Positions 1 to 12,442 of a stretch of 64,000 bases of DNA are shown piece after piece (within the stretch, counting starts at the first letter, position 1; the number at the start of each line of letters is the position of its first letter). A program made the translations under genes and the position numbers. The notes beneath the pieces are model-generated. The model ran no database searches. It was not told where the DNA came from and saw only the letters and a list, made by a program, of their open reading frames with translations. Origin of the DNA: Pteria penguin (lineage: Eukaryota > Mollusca > Bivalvia > Pterioida > Pteriidae); contig CM068582.1 in the NCBI GenBank assembly GCA_035048485.1, positions 32,243,596 to 32,307,595 of the forward strand, written 5' to 3'.

Positions 1-747
1 AGGAGCAAAAACAATAAAATCAATAGAAGAAATCATTCATGATTCCTGCTCTAGAAATGATAAAGCTATCCAGATTTATTTGCATGATTGCCGCTCTGTG
101 GCTACGCTTTAACACCCCCCCCCCCCCAAAAAAAACTGTTTTGTGACCTGTAGTTGAGCCATTATCATGATTGCTGCTCACTTTAATGTGAATGTTATGG
201 CAGGCCTATATTTATTTGCAGCATTGCTTGTGATTGTCCCAAAACGTAGTATGCAAGAGGATGAATAGATAAGATTGCTTCTGAGGGATAACAACTGCAA
301 TATTATATATCTAGACAGAAACGTATACAATTAAATAGGCACCATATAAATCGCTTGAATTAAATATACGGTATTGAAATACATACTCAAGTCCCCTATA
401 GCTATTATCTGCGGTGGCACCCTACTAAGCATGCTCTGAATACTAACAGTCTGTTGCATTTATATCGTCCAGTTTATTAAAAATACAAAGTGTTGAAATA
501 TCGCATTTTACGCCCCTGAACACTGTTTCAGATATATATACTTGTAAATTAAGAAATCCTGATAAATAACCGAATTTGCATGAAGTATTAAACAAAATAT
601 TGAAAGGGTTGACAGTAATGTCAATTCATTTCAGTCTGTTTTATCTCCCGCTGTCCGTATCATGATATGTGGATTGAATGCATGGATATTTAGTAGTTTA
701 ATAAAAAATAACCCTCTATAGTATATATTAAAAGCTACTGTTTTCAC
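1..747. other. No gene recognised
   Basis: AT-rich sequence with a C homopolymer followed by an A run near 115-135. I see no exon, RNA gene or known repeat on either strand. It lies upstream of the gene A signal-peptide exon and downstream (in minus-strand sense) of a possible minus-strand exon. Confidence 0.5.
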
Positions 748-905
748 CTCGATCTTCATCATTATCTGGATAGAAATATAACCACAATCGTCGTAGTCCG
801 GGTCGGCTTGAGTGACTAGGGGTAGCTCAGATGTGGAAATAGTGCAAGGGTAATAGTCTTCAAGCATGTGCTGTGACTGATTTCTTTGGGGAACTACTAT
901 GTATC
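748..905 (-). CDS. Possible minus-strand exon, tyrosine-rich tail-like peptide
   Basis: A minus-strand open stretch reads as a hydrophilic peptide containing HMLEDYYPCTISTSELP and ADPDYDDCGYISIQ. Codon use (CCC, CCG, GAC, GAG) is richer in G+C than the surrounding DNA. A possible donor (GAG|GTGAAA on the minus strand) lies at the 748 end. No convincing polypyrimidine tract precedes the other end, and an in-frame stop lies a few codons further upstream. The composition resembles a cytoplasmic tail with YxxI-type motifs. I do not recognise a family; it could be chance. Confidence 0.25.
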
Positions 906-1223
906 CTTGCTTTCCTTACTTTCTCTATGACTGAGATTTTGTTGGCTTGACCGACAGATATCCCATCATGATAAGCTTCAAAATTTTTCCATGTATTATT
1001 TCTTGTTTTAAAAAAATCTGTATTGTAAACAAATGATTTTTAAGGAAATTGTTTATCTGATTGGATTTTCATTTGAATCTTAAAATAGTACGATATGATT
1101 GGCAGATATTCGTGTTTTCATGTGTAAAAAGGTACTATCGATGAAGAGGAAAAATACACAAGGAAGACGGAATATACTTTTTACAGTTACGACCGTACAA
1201 GTATTCAGATTTAGCTTTTCACC

Positions 1224-1285
1224 ATGTCATATACCACATGTTTACTTCTATTTTACATCATAGCATGCTGTTATTGTGATTGCAG
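1224..1285 (+). CDS. Gene A exon 1: start codon and signal peptide
   Basis: ATG in the context CACCATG begins a hydrophobic peptide (MSYTTCLLLFYIIACC) typical of a signal sequence. The exon ends CAG|GTAAGC, a strong donor, after 20 codons plus two bases. That phase is the one required by the exon at 6231. The intron would be 4.9 kb. No other start was found closer to exon 2. Confidence 0.5.
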
Positions 1286-4200
1286 GTAAGCAGTGTTTAA
1301 TTTCTTTTCATATATATGCATATGACCATCGCGATTGCCTCATAATATGCACCTGATCATATTATGATAGATAGTCGTTGATACCAGTTTACATATGTGA
1401 CATGTTGTTTATGGGAACATTTATTCTGCTTAAATGAGTTTAAATAACAGTATTAAATTTACTTCTTTTTTATATATTACTAAATGATTCGCCTAGTTTA
1501 TACAATGTTTAGGGAAGTAGCGAACTATGATATGCGATACTCTGTTCAATACGAATGTAATGACAATATTTTAGATAAATAAACTAAATAAAACTCGAGT
1601 TATTTGATGTAAGTACAATGGTGTATAATGCCAATCCAGGCATAAGTCACAAATGGGGAAAAATTGCTGTCGATGTATCTACATTGTACATTAACCATAA
1701 GTGTTTATTTCTCAGATAGAGGGACTACAAATAATGAACGCTCAAATAAATGTTTAACAAATAAAGCAAAAATAAAACCAGCAGATGTCACATAAATAGC
1801 GATTTGCAGAAACCGTAACTTATTGATGACACATTTGAAAAGGAACGACGTGCCTGGTGGCAGGTCTCACAGACAAAACGTGAAACGTTCTCTGCTAGGT
1901 AATAGAAATTTCCGTATAATCTAACTAAACGATACATACATCTTTAGCTGATATCTAGATCAAGTGCCTTGATTATCACAAAACACATACATAATTTGAG
2001 TCGCCGGATAATCACACGACATAAAACAAGTGGAACTAAAGGTGATTGAATGAGGGTCTAACTAGAGTAAAAGCAAACGCTTTCTATCGGTAACTGACAG
2101 TCGCTGTACATGTACGTCTGCAGCATATTACTTGCTAATATCATGTAATCATATTACTCCCTATTATTTACCTATTCCCTGTTATACATTTAATACATTA
2201 TCAACATTGTTTAAAAACAAGGTTATATTTACTCAGTATGTACAAATACGTTATATATAACCTTTTTAACCATACTACATCACCCTTATAGGACACATAT
2301 TCATCCTGACTTAGCAATTATACTTAACAGTATTTTGCGTTTATTAGTATTGAATATATCGAATACTGTAGGGTACATATAAAGAAAAAAAAACCCTTTA
2401 TACAATAGAAGTGGTCCCATTTCCGAAGTAAAATATGAAAAAAAAAAAAAACAAACAAACAAACAAACAATAAGTATATAAAATAGAAAATAGCAATACG
2501 GGAACGTTATACTCCCTACAACTTCTGAAAGTGACTCTCATTACCTCTCGGAAATAAATTGTTTAGAAGAGCACTTGCTTCTTTATTTTATATCGCATTG
2601 TTTAAGTGGTTTAGCACTTATTTGACAGTGATCTATATCCTTTTTCTGCATTTTTGTTTCTCTTCAGCAATGGTCAAAGAACGGTAACTCCTGTTCACAT
2701 ATTCCAGTAAGAATTACATCACTTTCTTCATTCTAGTTTTATATTTCCCGTAAATCAATATGTATTTCAATACCTCCCCTGTCACAATCTTACCAATTCG
2801 TTATAAGCAGTTCACCAAACTTCTGCAGGAAAAGGGTCATTCTTAATAGCACATTACATTTCAAATGCAAACATCAAGAAACATCTATATCGTTAAAAAT
2901 ACCCCAGAGCAACGATAAAATTTGTGATTATACAGAGGAATCAATGTTGATTTATATATTTATGGAAAATATTGTCTAATCTGATACAGATCAGCCAAAT
3001 AGATTATCAGACAATCACCACTTTTTTGCCTGGTATCACGGAATGACTACTGTAAGCAATGCAAACCCTTTCAAACTACAAAACCTATTAACCAACCGAA
3101 AATGTTAACACTAACGAGGTTACAAAGAACATAACACTCTATGTAAAAAGAATAACCTTGTTCTTCCAGGGTAGTTGATAGTCAATATCTGTATTTCGTC
3201 TATTATATTAGGCGTTCTATATTGACAACAGTTCTATATCTTAGCATTTTGTTTATTCAAAATTTTGAGATAAACTTTATCGTTCTGATAACCATATAAC
3301 ACAAAACCCAGACTTATTATTATGCCATCATTTATTAACATATGATTAGTATAGAGTCGAACACAATAAAGCAATTCGTATAAAAATATTTTTTAAACAC
3401 CTGCCAGAGAGTGTATTCCAACGACTTTTTTTTCTGAAAAAGATGTTGTAATAATGAAAAACAAGAAAGACCTTAAAAGGATAAGAGTTGCTCAGCTATG
3501 TAAGGTATGAGAAAAAAAGATGTGAATGATAGTCCTCTGTGTTATAATTTCTGTATTTATTTTATTAGTGTTGATGATCACAGGCTTAGTGTAGTGAATT
3601 TGATGTACATGCAGTAAGTGATTTCTGATACAGGGTATGATCACCAGATGCATGATGTAAGTAAATTGATAAAGTGTAAAATGATCATGTGCTTGTGTGG
3701 AGAGAGGATTACGTAAATGGTGACGACATCTGTCGTAATAACGTTCGAACAAATAAAGTAAGGGAGCTAAATGTATACGTGATAGTAGTTGAATAGAAAT
3801 TGTATTCATAAATTTTATACTTATTCCTAAAATTACCAAACATATTCAATAAACCCTAAAGTGTTACCATTGGAACAAATGCCTCTTATTTAACTGCAAC
3901 TAAATACCATAAACGAGATAAAACCTTGAACAATTTAATGATTTAATACAAAATACGCACAATAATAGGAGAACCTTCATGAAGAGTGACCATTACTTCG
4001 ATAACATCTGAAATATTCTTGTAAGTAATCATTAGTTAGTTTGTTTATAGAAGTGCTAAACATTTGCCTTATTATATAAAGTGTGTTTCGAGTGCTCAAT
4101 TGCTCCTTGTAAAATCAGTAATGATTTTCATATATTCTTATCATAATACACCTTTCAATCATAGGCATGTGCAATCAATCGCAGTATCATAGATAAAAAT

Positions 4201-7200
4201 TGATAATATTCACTTTGTATTTAATGTTATTTATCAAAGATTTATTTAGAATGTAACAATGTAAAGTCTACAGGATCTTGTAAACACCTCAAGAGAAATA
4301 GTTAATGTAACGTAGGACCGCAAAAATACAATTACACATGTCAGTGTAAATTTATTGTAGAATATAAGCCTTTCGAAAAATTATGTCTCTTCAGTGATAC
4401 TGATACTGGAAATCCCAAAATTATTTGTAGAAAATATTTATGGACCATTCAAGGATATTACAATGCGTGAGAGAGGTACACCCTCGGTTTTAACGTTCAA
4501 TGAGTCTTTGACATCAATGTACATATATTAATAAAGATACACTCTATTCACAAAGTGAAAGTGACATTTTCAAATGAAATCAACCACTTCAATGTACAGA
4601 CTAAGTAAAATCCATCCTTACGTTGCAAATAATTACATTTTGCCAAGAATGTAAAGTATTTAATCCTTTTTCTTTATATCGACTTCTCTGTGATAGAATA
4701 AGTCTGTGTTTAACAATTATTTTCTAGATATATGCTTCCGACTGAAACGGTTGGCTGTGGCTAGTAATGAAGAACGAATACGTATAACATAAATTATGAA
4801 AAGATATTTATAAATATTCTAAATGATTGTTAAAACTAATACATTGCTAAATGTCTTAAGAAGTTATTCGTCTGAGTTTCAATCATTAATTTTTTTTTCA
4901 TTAAATATGATATTTTTCTCTTATTTAGTATGGGTGTTTTGCAGAAAGGGGGGCACATTAATATTGTAAAGGTTTTGTTGCACTCTCTTATTTTCTAGCA
5001 ACATTTACATTTCTATTTGACGTCGATTCCTCTGTGACTTAAGTAATAAAAAAGTACGTTAAATGCTTAACTGCGCTTGGCATCTGATCCCACCACTGGC
5101 TCTTGACTTTCAAGTGGAAGTGTAATATTCATGGAACAAGCAACTTATATGGTTTTTAAAAGAAGATTTTTCCACCTGATTTGACTGTGGCATCATAAAG
5201 CATGTATGTTTTTAGAGCAACACAGATGCTCACAAATTTTGCACTCCAGATCTTATCATTTTTTGACATCGATCGGAAAATCATACAAAAACAAGTTCAT
5301 TTCGACATTTTTAGCGCTAAAGTTCCAGGACCGAATGGTGCAAAGCATTAGTCATGGGGAGCTATATCCCCTTTTAAAAATTTCCAGATGGGCCAATGTT
5401 TGATGAATATGCATAGAATCCTGTCTCAGGTTTGACATCTTCTGAGCACAGAGTTATTAATGGTCTCATAAATGGTCCATATTTAAAATGATTAAGAGTA
5501 TGAGGATTGTTTTTACTTATGTACTTATATGGTCTCAGTTATCATTTAGTGTAGATTCAATTTTTCTGTTCTGTCGAATATATTTAATATCATTTGAGTG
5601 GTAAAATCAACATTGCATGATTAACGTTTAAAATAGTGAAAAGTACTATGTGCTTGAATATTTCCATGTTCGGGTTTGTCAATTGGAACAGGATATCACG
5701 TTGCCGTATTTCCTAATAAAGCAACGGTGATAGTGAAACTTTCATTATTTATCATATGATTATTCATTGTGTGTTGCTCGCAAAGCTTAAAAAATAACAA
5801 TTGCCCACTCCCTGTCAGTCATCTTTCTTAATCATCATTCATTTTTTCATTTTGCTTTACATTTATCAAAATTATTATTACATTAGTATAGTAAAAGCAT
5901 TTCATCTGACTGACACAACGCACAGAGCCATACAGCGGGCCAATCAGATGCAATGAGTGTTGTGTTCGATTTTGTTACCTTTTTACAAGACACTTGTTAT
6001 TGTTTGTTGTCACATTCGAAAGACATATTTAATTGAGGAACAAGCCTGGCTTCGAGTGAAGCACCTAACGTATTTAGTTACACCAGCTTTCACCAATTTA
6101 GATGCCACACAAATAACTGCACTTACTTATTGAACAGTTTCTCGCAGAGTTAATACTATTCATTTTCTATCTATATATGGATATATCAAATAATGAAATG
6201 TGCTAAAGTTTATGAACTGTTTTCTTCCAGTACTGAGAAAGACAATATTATTGTGAATGGAGAATGTTACAGTAAGATCATTTTATTTGAATCTATATGC
6301 TTTTAAGCATTTGAAATTTAAATTTATGGAGTAGGAGACCAGAATAAGAATGAAGATGCATCCATAAAATCATAATATTGTATTTCATCTCACGTCGGTA
6401 TTATTTTGGTAGTATGGTGACGGCCTTCTTTAAACAAAATGTGGATGAGTAAGTAGTCGCTGTCGACTGAGTTATTTCGGTATTAACATGAAGATAATTG
6501 TGTTGAATATTCTTTATAGACTTACCGTAATTGTGGTTTGGGACATGTTAGTCCAGTGGTATTCAGTGGACCTAAGTACGATTCCATATTTATACCATAT
6601 ATAGACTTATCAATTTAATGGTACAATACTTAATTGTGGTTTAGAGACACGTTTGTTCCGGTGTATTGCACTGGAATGCATGTCTGTGGACCTAGGTTCG
6701 ATTCCAGCTATTGACTCGGACGATGAGATGCCCCTCTCACGCTTTACATTGGCATGTAAATGAAACCTAAATATTTCGGATGGGCCCGTAACAAAAGGAA
6801 AAGACTCGAGTTTAATTCGTGTTCTTTTATCATTATATGTTATCTGCTTATTCCTCTTTGTATTTTGTTTGTGTTGGTAAGTTGTGTACGCTTATAAACT
6901 ATTCCAATTAAGTACATCCCACTTCGGTACAAGCATTTTGTTTACAATACAGATGATCCTGGTTCGATTCCCGGATTGCCCCTTCATATTTAAGAGGTTA
7001 GATACCTCCGACTTTTAACTGAAAAACTGTGTAATGCAATACACAATCCAATCAACCAATCACAGACTATGTGTATACCACACCACAAATAAAAGTTTGA
7101 CCGCATGTTAATTGAATTCAACTACAAAATTGTTTATACTTATTGTATATGTGATAATGCTTACAAATATGTCTGTAACTTTTCATTTACTGAATAGACT

Positions 7201-9927
7201 GCTTGACTGGCTTCTACGGCATCAACTGTTCACAAGCCTGTCCAGAGAATCATTACGGTTACAATTGCAGAAAAAAATGTGACTGCACTGCATCCATGTT
7301 CTGCCATAACGCATTTGGATGCGTCTCAGTATACAAAGATAATAATGGAAATACAAATATACGTGGTAATTTTTATGCAAATTCTCTTTCTTTTTCAAAC
7401 AAATAATATTTTATGTATTGGAACAAATATACCTTGTGATTTTGTGCACCAGATGCGCATTTCGACAACATATGTCTCTTCAGTGATGCTCAGGTGGAAT
7501 GATTAGGAATTGTAATGATATATAAATATTTGAAGAATAGTGTTTAAAACAAAGTGGCAAAATGTGAACCAAAGATTCAATCTAAGCTATGCATGAGGGA
7601 GATACTCCTTAGTTGTATAATTAAAGAATGTTTATTGCATAAAGATACGCTTAAGTTCACTCAAGGTCATTTCTGAAAAGTCAAGGTCACTTATTAACTA
7701 TGACTTAAAATACAATGAAGTACTTATATCTTCTATACTTTTCTTCAGAATTTTATCATACTGTACCAAAATGTTATTTAGATTAAGGGCTTTTAGACAA
7801 AGTTCACCAAAGGTAATTTCTGAAAAGTCAAGGTCACTCATTAGATATGATTTAAAATACAATTAAGTACTTATATCTCTTGCACCTTTCATCAGAATTT
7901 GATCATACTTCAACAAAAATGTTATTTAGGTTAAGAAGTTTTGGACAAAGTCACTCAAGGTCATTGCTTAAAGGTCATGATCACTATAAAAGTTTTATTT
8001 CAAAACTAATCAAGGTCATGCTTACTTATTTTAGTGTAAGATACTGAAATTACTTGTTCTACAGATGACTCAATTCGATATCCATATGATACATTGAGAT
8101 TTTAAATCACCATCGATAAATACAATGATTTTCTATATACTGAGTCATTTATTTCCTTCATTATTGCTGTGCTTCTTGGAACATCCATCAGTTTTACTCA
8201 GTTTTTTGTATTGTGAAATGAGTCACCATTTTTCTGCATTATGAATGCAGTGATATTTGTGATTTTATTTCTTAAAGAGAAATATGCTAATCCAATGAAC
8301 GCTTGTGCTTCGGAGAAGATATGGTCACTGGAAATCACAACCTGGTTCATTGTCAGCCTTGTCACGTCGGGGATAATAGTGATTTTTGTGGTTATTAAGT
8401 GCGTAGTGTATTCCCTCAGAATACAGTAAGTTTCACAGTATAATGTATGGTCTTTGTTCAACCGTCAGCCCACAACAAAAACCTGAGTCTAAAATTTTAT
8501 TAAGGAAAGAACTGAAAGCAATTTGAAAATAATACGAAAAAAACATTTCAATTTGTCTTTCGCTTGCTCATATACAAAGTATGATGCTTCAAGTCAAAGT
8601 TTTTGATCTTCATTTATCAAATTATTTTAATTAAAATGTGATTGAACATCGATCGCAATGAATTTCGAACTCTAGTACGTTACAGTTTCCTTTAACATTG
8701 TTACTGCTTTCATGTATTCATATAATGATTAACGATGTAAAACGGCAGCTTTCTCCTCATTCAACTTATATTAAAGTTTTGAATAAAACATGAGTCAATA
8801 TATAATGTCTTGTGTATTTTATAAATTCGAGGTGCTGACTAGTCATTAATCAATTGCAATTAACTGGATTTGGAGCTTAAATTTCCATATGCCGTGACAA
8901 TTGTGTAATCAAACGAAAGCTCATTTAAATAATTTAGAAAGCTCATAAATGACGAAAATATAAAACAGTACTTCATATCGGAGAGGTCGTAATTTTTTCT
9001 CTCTATTTGCTTCGCTGAAAAAAAAAAAAATTGTATAATTGTATTTATGAAACACATGTATCTTATAACTTCAGAACAAAAAGAGACGAATATTTTCCCA
9101 CCACTATCAAAGGTAAATATAATTAACTATATTATAAAGTTAATGTTCATTAATTTTCACTATTGGAACATGCGTTTCTGAATACACGAATGTCTTCGTT
9201 GGCATCAAAATTCAAATATGGCAAATTTAGTACTGTAGGTCACAGGTGACTGTCAAGGTCAAGGTCAATGACCTTGATGTAATTTGATAGGGCTTTATTT
9301 GCGGATTATAAATGCCAAATATGAAGTCTCAATCTCTCACAGTTCAAACGTTATGGTACATGTTAATTTTTACGACAAACAGACAAAAAAAATATGACCC
9401 CGATCTATTGATTCTGGGGTATAGAAATACTTTTTTTAGAGGCTGCATCGCTGTTATATCGGACAAAAATATGAAAAATATCCATAGATTATATCATCAT
9501 TAGACAGAATACTGAAGTACATAAGCTGTCCTGAATTATAATCAACAAGTAAGATGTGCACTGACGTTTGATACCTGGTTGCAACTTAGTAAACCTAATA
9601 GTAGAAATGTCATGCATTCGTTCACATCGATAAGCATTTCATCTTGTAATGTAATATGTTTCAGATGTTTTATCCCTTCCCGCAAATCATAAACCTGCAC
9701 AGATGCACAACATGCTTTACGACGATTTCATTGACACACAGGATGGTGGCAATAGTAGTTCTACAAATAATTCCCAGATATATGTTGAAATAAAGGAAAA
9801 ACCTGTAATGTCTTCACCACCGCAGGCACAAACACCATTGTCACCTCTTTCTTCTAAACCAGTATTAAGTACTCTTAGCGATGTAGAATATTTAGAACCA
9901 TGTTCATTAAAGAAAAATATTATATGA
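1224..9927 (+). CDS. Gene A: small type I membrane protein with one EGF-like module (six-exon model)
   Basis: Joined exons 1224-1285, 6231-6271, 7198-7365, 8278-8425, 9075-9112 and 9665-9927 give one open frame of about 239 residues with phases 2-1-1-2-1. Order: signal peptide, short linker, EGF-like module with eight cysteines (C-x8-C-x3-C-x8-C-x3-C-x-C-x5-C-x5-C), short juxtamembrane stretch, one transmembrane helix, basic stop-transfer residues, and a tail rich in P, S and Y. The cysteine pattern resembles MEGF10/SREC-type EGF repeats, but only one module is present instead of many. Genes B and C repeat the same exons downstream on the same strand. A cell-surface receptor or adhesion role is inference. 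There is no kinase or other enzyme domain. The weakest parts are exon 1 and the exact acceptor of exon 4. Confidence 0.7.
1286..6230 (+). other. Gene A intron 1, no other gene
   Basis: AT-rich sequence without recognisable exons. A short stretch near 5070-5130 (GCATCTGATCCCACCACTGG) weakly resembles the dispersed motif found in the 3' regions of the reverse-transcriptase elements of this window. A run of A with CAAA repeats lies near 2438-2470. The short open frames here show no family likeness. Confidence 0.4.
6231..6271 (+). CDS. Gene A exon 2: linker ending in GECY
   Basis: Acceptor TTTTCTTCCAG, then 41 nt reading (S)TEKDNIIVNGECY, then donor A|GTAAGA. It enters at phase 2 and leaves at phase 1. 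Gene C has the equivalent exon at 50080-50123 ending in EINGVCY, which is good independent support for so short an exon. Confidence 0.65.
6530..6790 (+). repeat. Two partial tRNA-like SINE heads
   Basis: Two related stretches share TTGTGGTTT..GGACA, ..CAGTGGACCTA and a B-box-like GGTTCGATTCC (second copy near 6690; decayed AAGTACGATTCC in the first). The second continues into GATGAGATGCCCCTCTCACG, resembling the body of the SINEs at 22519 and 60770. Both are degenerate, within intron 2 of gene A. Confidence 0.4.
6950..7060 (+). repeat. SINE fragment, same family as the one inside the LINE
   Basis: GGTTCGATTCCCGGATTGCC followed by AAGAGGTTAGATACCTCC matches in order the reverse complement of the SINE at 45726-45898 (GGTTTGATTCCCGGGTTGCG, then AAGAGGTTGGTTACCTCC). 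The 5' part of the tRNA-like head is missing. Confidence 0.45.
7198..7365 (+). CDS. Gene A exon 3: EGF-like module
   Basis: Acceptor GAATAG, then 2+165+1 nt, then donor G|GTAATT. It reads (N)CLTGFYGINCSQAC.., ..HYGYNCRKKCDC.., ..MFCHNAFGCVSVY... Eight cysteines have spacing 8-3-8-3-1-5-5, identical to genes B and C. FYGINC and HYGYNC are the two YGxxC turns of MEGF/SREC-type repeats. It is extracellular by position between signal peptide and membrane span. A linker of about 14 polar residues follows the last cysteine. Confidence 0.9.
7650..8030 (+). repeat. 147-bp tandem repeat, about 2.5 copies
   Basis: The phrase AAGGTCATTTCTGAAAAGTC recurs with the GGTCA core at 7665, 7812 and 7959, an exact 147-bp spacing. 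Units also share GTACTTATATCT, CAGAATTTGATCATACT and AAAATGTTATTTAGGTTAAG. It lies in intron 3 of gene A. The same monomer occurs in reverse orientation at 14461-14880. Confidence 0.85.
8278..8425 (+). CDS. Gene A exon 4: juxtamembrane and transmembrane segment
   Basis: The chosen acceptor (TTTTATTTCTTAAAG) starts the exon at phase 1; donor CA|GTAAGT leaves it at phase 2, as in B and C. It reads SEKIWSLEITTWFIV, then a hydrophobic run (SLVTSGIIVIFVVIKCVVY) and basic residues after it. The motif KI(W/L)S(L/M)(D/E)I is shared by all three genes. An alternative acceptor at 8248-8250 keeps the frame and would add a hydrophobic stretch, so the 5' edge is uncertain. The exon is 30 nt longer than in B and C. 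Confidence 0.75.
9075..9112 (+). CDS. Gene A exon 5: 38-nt mini-exon
   Basis: Acceptor TATAACTTCAG, 38 nt reading (Q)TKRDEYFPTTIK, donor G|GTAAAT. Length and phases (2 in, 1 out) equal those of the mini-exons at 19864 and 55890, although the residues differ. It encodes the start of the cytoplasmic tail. Confidence 0.7.
9665..9927 (+). CDS. Gene A exon 6: cytoplasmic tail and stop
   Basis: Acceptor ATGTTTCAG at phase 1, 86 codons, TGA at 9925-9927. It contains NMLYDDFIDTQ, SQIYVEIKEKP, a proline/serine stretch (SSPPQAQTPLSPLSSKP) and SDVEYLEPCSL close to the end. YLEP fits a YxxP SH2-ligand pattern (Crk-type) and YVEI a YxxI pattern. VEYLEP is echoed by VEYLDP in gene C, so the motif is probably functional. 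Confidence 0.85.
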
Positions 9928-10072
9928 TCTAACTGTCATTACGTATATATTATATATCTTCATTCGCACTTATTTCGATAAACATTCCCTGTTGGGAACT
10001 CAGTCATTTGCTCAGTCAACATCTCAAGTCTACTATGACTACCTTCTCCTTAACACCCAGACAATAAATATT

Positions 10073-10078
10073 GTATTT
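10073..10078 (+). promoter_or_regulatory. Candidate poly(A) signal of gene A
   Basis: AATAAA about 145 bp after the gene A stop codon. It is the first canonical hexamer downstream, but such hexamers are common in AT-rich DNA. Confidence 0.35.
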
Positions 10079-10475
10079 GCATACAAGATTATTGTAGAAA
10101 ACTATAATGTGCAACAAGGATTTATTTTGACAATAATGTCTTCGACGTAGTAATCTCCTATCCATGGAGTTATCATACGCTGAGCAAGTTTAAAGAATGA
10201 AGTTTATTCATAAGAAATTGACGATAAATTGTCATATAGCGAAGAAGTCAATGTAAAATATTTCAATGCGAAGCGGATGTACTTGATTCTCCTGTCTTCC
10301 AAGCTCCCTGGTATAAATCAAATCATCATAGTTGTTAACATGTGATTGTTAATGGATAAAATAACAGATATATTTTAAATAAAACTATATTATGGACATA
10401 ATATCATTTAGGGCATCACATGTGAGAATTATTGTTTCGATTAAAACAAGTGTAATATTTTGCCAGAAAATGTTC

Positions 10476-10625
10476 AACCAATCAGAATCTGTTTTGTGAA
10501 CATGCGTTTGTTGCATGTGACCTCATTAATAATTAATTAGCACTTCATCCAATCACATTCTATGTTGTGGTCATGTGTTTGTTTCATGTGACTGTTCACG
10601 TGACCTTACGATTAATTACTTAGCG
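10476..10625 (+). repeat. Imperfect 72-bp direct duplication
   Basis: Two consecutive units share CCAATCA, TGTTTTGTG or ATGTTGTGG, CATGTGTTTGTT and CATGTGAC. The first ends CTCATTAATAATTAATTAGC, the second CTTACGATTAATTACTTAGC. No coding potential. Confidence 0.55.
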
Positions 10626-11211
10626 TCACTTAAGCTTTGTTGTTCATCGTGGAAAGATTGTAACTATAACTGTGGATCTAAATTTCGTTTTCCCACCACT
10701 ACCCCATATTTCATGCTGTAAGGTTGTCCTGTTCACGTAATAACGTCTCCACCTTTAGGTATATAGTTTAATATATTGTAATAATGTGTGGCCTTTTTCG
10801 ATGCCACCTTTTCCCAATTTTGATAATCATTGTTTTTCTACATATGTATCTTTGTAACTATTGTTTGTTTTATGTGGGGACCATGCTCTGCAACCAATAC
10901 TTTTGGTCATTTTTAATAAATGACATTTTCAATCAGAATACTTTTAGTCAAATTTGAATTCATCTTACGGAATGGTATTACAAAACTTTTGGAAAAAAAA
11001 TATAAAAGACGAGGAATAATAGATCTATCTTACAAGATTTCATGAAGACAGAACAAAAAGGTACATTGATCTGATCCAATAGAATATGTTCTGCCGGTTC
11101 TACTTTAATCGTTGGTAGAAAAACGTGTAGGAATCATTATTAAAAGATAATGGCATATATTTCTGATGTATAATTTCTCCCGAAATAAAATGTACATAAG
11201 CATTGAATATG

Positions 11212-11319
<108 letters not shown>

Positions 11320-11489
11320 TAATATATATACAGTTTATATTGTATACATGACACAAAACATGACTACACAGTCACTTTAAAAATACCATTGGTGTATAAA
11401 TTTAAACATGTTGCTATATGAATAAATCACTTAAAATAAATCTTTAAAATTATTCCAGGATGACCTTCAATGGTGACTCGAACCTGATT

Positions 11490-11700
11490 ATATTCAACAT
11501 TTCGTTCATAGATCAGTGGCCTAAAAGTCGTGGATTCGATTTCCGCTATGGGCGCAACCGAGATACCGTGTCACGTCAAATATCCCTCACTGCTGCGGGT
11601 GGTCCGTTGCATAGATAGACATTTGTTTGTAATGTACCAGGCAGAGGTAGTGACCATATATGTAGAATAATGTGGAATGACATGATATAAGAATTGATCA
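11490..11700 (+). repeat. tRNA-derived SINE, degenerate
   Basis: A B-box-like GGATTCGATTTCC near 11531 is followed by CCGTGTCACG, ATCCCTCACTGCTGCGGGTGG, GTCCGTTGCATAG and a tail resembling CAGGCAGAGGTAGTGACC. The order matches the SINEs at 22519, 35265 and 60770. Confidence 0.6.
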
Positions 11701-12222
11701 ATCACTCTACATATATAACACAAATTCAGATATGTTTGCAGTACACGGTAGACAACTTGATTCCATGACGTGTACGTGACATACGGAAGTAATTAGTGAT
11801 ATGCCACTGTATACAAATATTTCAGTAATATGTTTATCATATATATGATGGTAGTTAAATCCAGTTTAGAGTCAACTGTTTGATAGCCATACATGCAATA
11901 AATTTGCGAACATACAGAGCGGGAAAAAGAAGAAAAAAGAAAAACAACCAACCCCAAAACAAAACACTGCAAAACTCTGATGAATGTGGACTGAAAAGTT
12001 GTCCCAATGCCAATAATATCAGAACAAGGGAATAATAATAGTTTTGTCCGCTTGCAGATTTTAACTTCAAAGAATAAGATCTTTCCTTTTTTAATGTATT
12101 TTGTGGAGACATTATTGTATTTATAATACATGAGCATCTTTAGATACCAGTGGTATCCACTACGTCGTTCCTAAGAAACTAAATGTCCATGGGCACTACC
12201 AAAGGCTTCTAGCAAATCATAT

Positions 12223-12442
12223 GGGGCCTTATTCACAAAGAAACTTAAGTCTAAGTGTAATAATTGAGACCTATATGGCAGCATGTGTCTTAATTCCAAG
12301 AATTAATCAAAAGTTTCTGTAAACAGTATGTCTGACAAGCTATTCACAGACATACTTCCGGCAAATTCTTAGAATAATGACACATGGTATTTTAGGTCTC
12401 AATTCTTGGACTTAGACTTAAGTTTCTTTGTGAATAAGACCC
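12223..12442. mobile_element. Fold-back (palindromic) MITE-like element
   Basis: The left end GGCCTTATTCACAAAGAAAC is mirrored by GTTTCTTTGTGAATAAGACC at the right end. The inverted similarity continues through CTTAAGTCTAAG..AATTGAGACCTA..ATGTGTCTTA towards the centre, so the 220 bp could fold into one long hairpin. No coding capacity. Confidence 0.75.

Noticed and set aside
3492..3839. 115-codon minus-strand frame rich in H, I and T
   Set aside because: No recognisable domain, AT-driven composition and no splice context; likely chance.
8241..8277. Start of gene A exon 4 at the upstream ATGAATGCAG
   Set aside because: In-frame and possible as an alternative acceptor, but the tract TTTTATTTCTTAAAG gives an exon closer in length to genes B and C.
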